DNA of 64,000 nucleotides from Trinickia mobilis (GTDB taxonomy: Bacteria; Pseudomonadota; Gammaproteobacteria; Burkholderiales; Burkholderiaceae). The stretch's first letter is position 1; the number at the start of each line of letters is the position of its first letter. The stretch spans positions 1-64,000 of the forward strand of contig NZ_JAFLRF010000013.1 in assembly GCF_017315705.1 (NCBI RefSeq), read 5' to 3'. The position numbers and the translations under genes are program-made. Below, one piece after another: positions 60,636 through 64,000 of this stretch. The notes below the pieces were generated by a model that saw only the letters and a program-made list of their open reading frames with translations, was not told the origin of the DNA and made no database searches.

Positions 60636-63005
60636 ATGCCATCAGGCGGCACGAAAACCCCGATCGGCAGCAGCGCGGTCCAGGCGGCGTCGGGTCAGCG
60701 GCCGAACTATGGCTACTCGGGCGTGACGTACGTCGTCAGGGGCACCGACACCGCATGGATGTCGCCGGGCCCGGGACTCGCGCCGCTTGCCGATCGTCCC
60801 CAGGACCAGGCGCGCGGGCGGCAGTTCGACTTCCCGGTCAACGTCAACCTCGTGCCGCGTCCTCGGACGAACGAGGCGGTCACGTTCGAGCAGCTTCGGT
60901 CGCTGGCTGACAACTGCGACATCCTTCGCCTGGTGATCGAGAACGAGAAGGACAACCTCGCCAAGCTGAAGTGGAAGATCAAACCGAAGGACGAGAAGAA
61001 GCAGCCGGACGACCGGTGCAAGCAGTTGACCGACTTCTTCGCGATGCCGGACAAGGAACACACGTGGGACGAGTGGCTGCGCATGCTGCTCGAGGATCTG
61101 TTCGTCATCGACGCGCCGACGCTCTACCCGCTGAAGACGAAGGGTGGCGATGTGATGCCGTCTGGCACCGTCGCCGACTGGTATGGCTTCGAGCCGATGG
61201 ACGGCGCGACGATCAAGCGCTTCATTCAGCCGAACGGCCGCACGCCGCTGCCGCCTGATCCTGCTTATCAGCAGATCCTGAAGGGAATGCAGGCCGTCGA
61301 CTACACGCGCGACGAGCTGATCTATCGCCCGCGCAACGTGCGCACGAACAAGATCTACGGCTACAGCCCGGTCGAGCAGATCTTGATGACGGTGAACATC
61401 TCAATCCGCCGCGCGCTGAACCAGCTGTCGTACTACACCGAAGGCAATGTGCCCGACCTGCTGTTCGGCGTGCCGGACACGTGGCAGCCAGACCAGATCA
61501 AGCAGTTCCAGACGTGGTGGGATTCGCTGACGGCCGGCCAGTCGAAGAAGCAGGGCCGCTTCATTCCAGGCGGCATTGCGCCGCACGACACGAAGCCGCT
61601 TGCGCTGAAAGACGAGTACGACGAGTGGCTCGCGCGCGTCATCTGTTACGCGTTCAGCACGCAGCCGACGCCGTTTATCAAAGCAGTGAACCGCGCCACG
61701 GCTCAGAACGCCCAGGAAGAAGCCGCGCAGGAAGGCTTGCTGCCGCGCATGAACTGGGTGCGCAACCTGCTGAATTACATCATCTGGAAGTACTTCGGCT
61801 TCACTGATCTCGAATTCGATTGGGATCAGGAAGAGTCGATGGATCCGCTGGTCGCGGTCCAGATCCAGGACATCAAGATCAAGAACGGCACGCTGTCTGT
61901 CGACGAAGCACGTCAGGACGACGGCACAACACCGATCGGCATGGGCAATGCGGTCTACACCGCGACCGGTCCCGTGTCGATCATGGACTTCGACAAGCAG
62001 CAGGAAGAAGAGAAAAAGCAGAACGCCGCGACAGCCGCCGTGATCGCGAACGGCACGCATCCGTCCCAGCAACCACCGCAAGGCGCAGCAGGGGAACCGA
62101 ATGGCGCGCCGCCCGGCGACAAGCCTGCGGGCGAAGATCCGAAAGGCGAACCGGCGGCTTCTGCTAAGCACGCTCACGCGCACCTCGAAAAAAAAAAGTC
62201 CCGCGTGACCGGTACTGATCCGCACAGCAAGTGGGCAGCGGCTGGCACGAAGGTGCTGAAGCCGGTGATCGCCAAGTTCCTTGCTGGCCAGGCGCCGAAG
62301 ATCGCGCAGCAGCTGGCCGCGTCGCTTGGTCTGTCGAAGGCCGAGGACGATCCGAAGAAGAAGATCGACGAGGCGATCGCCAACCTCGACTTCGAGGACT
62401 GGCAGGCGCTGCCGCCGCTTCTACAGGACGCGCTGGCCGGCGTCGCTGTCGCCGGCGGCAAGGATGCGCTGAAGCAGCTTGGCGTCTTCGATGACGACGT
62501 CGTGAAGTTGATGAGCCAGCGCGCCACCGAGTACGCGCAGTCGCGTGCCGCCGAGATGGTCGGCATGAAGATCGTCGACGGCGAGATGGTTCCGAATCCT
62601 GATGCGCGCTGGCAGATCACCGAGGGCACGCGCGACTACGTCCGCAGCACGGTCACGCAGGCCGAGGCGGAAGGCTGGTCGACCGATCAGCTGGCCGAGG
62701 CCTTGCAGGACGGATCTGCCTTCTCAGAGGCGCGCGCTGAGACGATCGCCCGGACTGAATCGGCGATGGCCGACGTGAACGGGAATATCGCGGGCTGGGC
62801 GGCGAGCGGCGTGGTCGACAAGAAAGAGTGGATCGCGGCGCCTGACTGCTGCGACGAGTGCCAGGACCTCGACGGCGAGATCGTCGACCTCGACGAGCCG
62901 TTCTCGGACGGCAGCGATGGTGCACCTGCGCACCCGAACTGCCGCTGCAACGTTCTTCCTGTGCTGTCCGACGAAACCAATGATTCCGGCGACGCCGGTG
63001 AATAG
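60636..63005 (+). CDS. Portal protein fused to a MuF-type head morphogenesis domain
   Basis: The 789-residue protein has a portal part (about 70-440: TNEAVTFEQLRSLADNCDIL, RNVRTNKIYGYSPVEQIL), a Gly/Pro/Lys-rich linker (about 450-540) with an HAHAHLEKKKSRVTG stretch, and a C-terminal MuF-like part (about 620-780) ending CCDECQDLDGEIVDLDEPFS and AHPNCRCNVLP. In most phages these are two proteins. GGAG precedes ATG 60636. The C-terminal part probably goes into the head with the genome. Confidence 0.88.
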   Translation: MPSGGTKTPIGSSAVQAASGQRPNYGYSGVTYVVRGTDTAWMSPGPGLAPLADRPQDQARGRQFDFPVNVNLVPRPRTNEAVTFEQLRSLADNCDILRLVIENEKDNLAKLKWKIKPKDEKKQPDDRCKQLTDFFAMPDKEHTWDEWLRMLLEDLFVIDAPTLYPLKTKGGDVMPSGTVADWYGFEPMDGATIKRFIQPNGRTPLPPDPAYQQILKGMQAVDYTRDELIYRPRNVRTNKIYGYSPVEQILMTVNISIRRALNQLSYYTEGNVPDLLFGVPDTWQPDQIKQFQTWWDSLTAGQSKKQGRFIPGGIAPHDTKPLALKDEYDEWLARVICYAFSTQPTPFIKAVNRATAQNAQEEAAQEGLLPRMNWVRNLLNYIIWKYFGFTDLEFDWDQEESMDPLVAVQIQDIKIKNGTLSVDEARQDDGTTPIGMGNAVYTATGPVSIMDFDKQQEEEKKQNAATAAVIANGTHPSQQPPQGAAGEPNGAPPGDKPAGEDPKGEPAASAKHAHAHLEKKKSRVTGTDPHSKWAAAGTKVLKPVIAKFLAGQAPKIAQQLAASLGLSKAEDDPKKKIDEAIANLDFEDWQALPPLLQDALAGVAVAGGKDALKQLGVFDDDVVKLMSQRATEYAQSRAAEMVGMKIVDGEMVPNPDARWQITEGTRDYVRSTVTQAEAEGWSTDQLAEALQDGSAFSEARAETIARTESAMADVNGNIAGWAASGVVDKKEWIAAPDCCDECQDLDGEIVDLDEPFSDGSDGAPAHPNCRCNVLPVLSDETNDSGDAGE

Positions 63006-63014
63006 GAGCCTGTG

Positions 63015-64000
63015 ATGACGATGAAACTGTTTGCGCGACTGACGAAGGTCGACGAGGAAAAGCGACTGGTGTACGGCCGCGCGACGGAAGAAGTCGTCGA
63101 CCGCGCCGGCGAGATCATGGACTACGCGTCCAGCAAGCCGTTCTTCGAGAAGTGGTCCGGCGAGATCGCCAAGGCGACGGACGGCAAGTCGCTCGGCAAC
63201 GTGCGTGCGATGCACGGCAACGTCGCGGCCGGCAAGCTGACCGCGATCGACTTCCTCGACGATGCAAAGGCCATCGATGTGTGCGCCAAGATCGTCGACG
63301 ACGCCGAGTGGAACAAGGTGCTGGAAGGCGTCTACACCGGCTTCTCGATCGGCGGCTCGTACCACAAGACGTGGACCGACACCGAAGCGAAGGCGCGCCG
63401 GTTCACCGCCGATCCGTGCGAGCTGTCGATCGTCGACCTGCCGTGTGTGCCGACCGCGTCGTTCTTCGACATCCAGAAGGCCGACGGCTCGGTGATGCAG
63501 AAGGCGTTCAAGCCGGCCGAGGTGACCGCCGACTCGTTCTCCGACGAGGTTGCCGAGCTCGCCAAGAGCGGCGTGCTGACGATGGCCGAGATGCTCGAGG
63601 CGATCCGCCTGGCCAAGGCGAAGAAGGACACCGGCAACGACGACGGCAACCCGAAGGGCGAGTACGGCGACGTGGCCTATGCCGACGAAAAGAACAAGAA
63701 ATACCCGATCGACACGACCGAACACATCCGCGCCGCCTGGAACTACATCCACCAGGAGAAAAACGCCGACGAGTACAGCGCGAGCGAACTGAAGACGATC
63801 AAGGACCGGATCATCGCCGCCTGGAAGAAGGAGATCGACAAGGACGGCCCCCCGGAGTCGACCGAAGCCGCGGACAAGACCGTCCAGCCGGTGCTGACGA
63901 AGGCTGGCAAGAAAGTCGTGCTCTCCTCGGACAACCTGCGCAAGGTCGGCTTCCTCGCACTGCACAAGGGCATGGACCGGGTTGGCTCGTTCGCCTACCT
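63015..64000 (+). CDS. Prohead protease-like protein, cut by the window end
   Basis: The open frame runs to the window end without a stop (328 codons seen). It starts MTMKLFARLTKVDEEKRLVY, then GRATEEVVDRAGEIMDYASS, GNVRAMHGNVAAGKLTAIDF and GVYTGFSIGGSYHKTW, like phage prohead proteases (His in AMHGN, Ser in GFSIGG). A DUF6582-like block follows (YADEKNKKYPIDTTEHIRAA). AGGAG lies before ATG 63015. It should mature the capsid. Confidence 0.8.
   Translation, partial: MTMKLFARLTKVDEEKRLVYGRATEEVVDRAGEIMDYASSKPFFEKWSGEIAKATDGKSLGNVRAMHGNVAAGKLTAIDFLDDAKAIDVCAKIVDDAEWNKVLEGVYTGFSIGGSYHKTWTDTEAKARRFTADPCELSIVDLPCVPTASFFDIQKADGSVMQKAFKPAEVTADSFSDEVAELAKSGVLTMAEMLEAIRLAKAKKDTGNDDGNPKGEYGDVAYADEKNKKYPIDTTEHIRAAWNYIHQEKNADEYSASELKTIKDRIIAAWKKEIDKDGPPESTEAADKTVQPVLTKAGKKVVLSSDNLRKVGFLALHKGMDRVGSFAY

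Larger units (their letters stand above)
25669..64000. mobile_element. Lambda-like temperate prophage inserted at tRNA-Ser (left end and first 38 kb)
   Basis: From the tRNA 3' end to the window end every gene is phage-type. The order is integrase, leftward early operon with recombination genes, immunity region, rightward replication genes, nin-like cluster, Q-like regulator, then terminase, portal-MuF and prohead protease. The right attachment site, most head and all tail and lysis genes are outside the window. Modules are intact apart from one possible frameshift at 53486-53488, so the prophage could be inducible. Confidence 0.93.

Overview
The window is about 64 kb of high-GC DNA from a beta-proteobacterium, most likely Burkholderiaceae (Burkholderia sensu lato). 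The signs are the FtrABCD iron-uptake operon, the bfd-tonB-exbB-exbD cluster, a pirin gene divergent from a LysR gene, HemP, and a 3-hydroxybutyrate dehydrogenase tail next to a patatin. All calls come from reading the sequence; no database search was run.

Bases 1 to about 25,670 are chromosome. In order: the end of a dehydrogenase gene, a patatin-like lipase, an aspartate/aromatic aminotransferase, uvrB, the ftrABCD ferrous-iron system behind a Fur-box-like site, a heme-binding-like protein, hemP behind a second Fur-like site, SRPBCC, OsmC and pirin genes with a divergent LysR regulator, a bfd / 20-residue membrane protein / tonB / exbB / exbD cluster behind a third Fur-like site, murI, bacterioferritin, class I fumarase, an EamA transporter, acetyl-CoA synthetase, a DUF4212 plus sodium:solute symporter pair, and tRNA-Ser(GGA). 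Iron handling dominates. Two copies of a palindromic intergenic element lie about 4.5 kb apart.

From the tRNA-Ser gene to the window end is one lambda-like temperate prophage whose right end lies outside. A P4-type integrase abuts the tRNA. A long leftward early operon (43.5 to 27.0 kb) carries ERF annealase, a YqaJ-type exonuclease, many small genes and, at 35.0 to 36.3 kb, an Avd-like four-helix protein beside two C-type-lectin-like proteins. The C-terminal repeats of those two proteins differ only at first and second codon positions, which is the signature of a diversity-generating retroelement, yet no reverse transcriptase or template repeat is visible. The immunity region (43.5 to 45.2 kb) has a repressor gene, a divergent Cro-like gene, and 18-bp operators at both early promoters. 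The repressor operon also holds an OmlA-like lipoprotein and a DUF4236 membrane protein.

The rightward arm holds a helicase-methyltransferase fusion, an O-like replication protein with internal repeats, a PAPS-reductase-family protein, DnaB, a RuvC-like nuclease, a nin-like set of small genes and a candidate Q antiterminator. The Q gene is followed at once by a strong promoter and a terminator (PR'/tR'-like). Late genes then begin: terminase small and large subunits, a portal-MuF fusion and a prohead-protease-like gene cut by the window end. Lysis, capsid and tail genes are not in view.
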